Part shown: positions 63,603 through 64,000 of the stretch, one piece after another
Layout of the letters: each line of letters starts with the position of its first letter
Numbering within the stretch: the stretch's first letter is position 1
Assembly (NCBI GenBank): GCA_031266015.1
Contig: JAISBU010000013.1
Span: forward strand, 1-64,000
Length of the DNA stretch: 64,000 nt
Direction: 5' to 3'
Source of the DNA: Prevotellaceae bacterium
GTDB lineage: Bacteria; Bacteroidota; Bacteroidia; Bacteroidales; UBA932
The notes under the pieces: generated by a model
The model's input: only the letters and a program-made list of their open reading frames with translations
Database searches by the model: none
What the model was told of the DNA's origin: nothing
Program-made: the position numbers and the translations under genes

Positions 63603-64000
63603 CAATTGGTAATTGGTAATTTTTAATTCAAAAATTATCCCATCATTGCAAGCGAAGCGAAGCAACCTCAATGCCAATAACCCTGCGCTCATGGTAGAAG
63701 ATTCCTCCGCTACGCAGAGCCTGCCTCGAGCAAAGTCGAGGGGGTCGGAATGACGAGGCAGAGATTCCTCCACTCCGCTTCGCTCCGATCGGAATGACGA
63801 GGCGGCGGTAAACGAAAAAGAGGTGTTGGGCGGCGGCGTAGCCGCCGCCCAACACCTCCTCCTCAACAACAACCTCGTCATTCCGACCAAGCGCACGGGG
63901 AACGAGGGCGTGCGTGGAAAAATCTCTTTCCCGTCCCATCCCCACCGCCGCGCCCTTCGACAGGCTCAGGACGACAGCACACATGCACAACGGCAGCATG
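63603..64000. repeat. Repeat island with nested palindromes (dispersed repeat, copy 3)
   Basis: No gene was found. A GAAGCGAAGCAACC piece lies near 63652. Two copies of GTCGGAATGACGAGG lie at 63743-63757 and near 63788-63802. The inverse CCTCGTCATTCCGA at 63873-63886 pairs with the second (63789-63802). Inside that pair sits a perfect 18-bp stem, GAGGTGTTGGGCGGCGGC / GCCGCCGCCCAACACCTC, around a GTA loop (63820-63858). A CCTTCGACAGGCTCAGG piece lies near 63953. The right end matches 4360-4381 exactly over 22 nt. It continues past the window edge. Confidence 0.8.

Noticed and set aside
63558-63999. Minus-strand frames of 112 and 118 residues at the right edge
   Set aside because: They run through palindromes and repeats and have repetitive, low-protein-like composition.

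Overview
The window is a chromosome segment from a member of the Bacteroidota, most likely close to the Bacteroidales. The evidence is internal. At least a dozen gene starts are preceded by the Bacteroidota -7 promoter element TAnnTTTG. SecA carries the long Bacteroidota-type insertion. Families largely confined to the phylum are present (DUF4293, DUF5683, DUF6787, a TraR/DksA protein without its zinc ligands), and many lipoproteins, outer-membrane barrels and TPR proteins occur. No tRNA, rRNA, CRISPR array, integrase or transposase gene was found.

Layout. 1-4151: end of a gamma-carbonic-anhydrase-like gene, an alkaline phosphatase, DUF4293, a nucleoside phosphorylase and a SirB1-like protein. 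4152-4633: a repeat-bearing gap with a small gene remnant. 4634-7674: prfB with its programmed +1 frameshift, then grpE and dnaJ. 7760-11858 (minus): a LamG-like secreted protein and secA. 12058-16338: an XRE regulator divergent from a five-gene envelope operon (two LPP20-like proteins, a small lipoprotein, a beta-barrel and a CsgG-like protein). 16463-19666: the SRP RNA, a YciO-type protein, a decayed sugar-kinase tail, a methyltransferase, a long imperfect palindrome and a lipid kinase. 19890-29550: parA-parB-DUF5683-mltD, then an SGNH/MBOAT O-acylation pair, an NlpC/P60 peptidase, PlsC and a CPBP protease. 29795-38131 (minus): a complete Pho module, porin-pstS-pstC-pstA-pstB-phoU-phoB-phoR. 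38330-48924 (minus): epimerase-like protein, lspA, DksA-like protein, ileS, a CDGSH Fe-S protein, an MsbA-like exporter, a DsbD-like reductase and a YjbR protein. 49115-58142: manC, lpd, a barrel/TPR pair and ftsE. 58300-59725: an AAA/DUF4143 ATPase bracketed by palindromes. 59825-63602: a TonB-dependent receptor followed by a membrane-anchored ferrochelatase fusion. 63603-64000: a repeat island.

How the genes fit together. The alkaline phosphatase at the left edge and the Pho module in the centre form a phosphate-scavenging set: hydrolysis, outer-membrane entry, ABC uptake and two-component control. The parAB-mltD-SGNH-MBOAT-NlpC/P60 run joins chromosome partition genes to cell-wall turnover, and probably to O-acetylation of a wall or surface glycan. 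The receptor and ferrochelatase pair points to use of imported porphyrin or haem.

The parts that look least ordinary are the palindrome-bracketed ATPase (58320-59723), the DUF6787-ferrochelatase fusion with 13-bp direct repeats upstream of its operon, the XRE-controlled LPP20/CsgG operon with a 10-bp inverted-repeat operator candidate, a PstS-like insertion inside PstC, a ~145-bp imperfect palindrome at 18444-18588, and small gene remnants in otherwise unexplained gaps. All assignments were made by reading the sequence; no database search was run.
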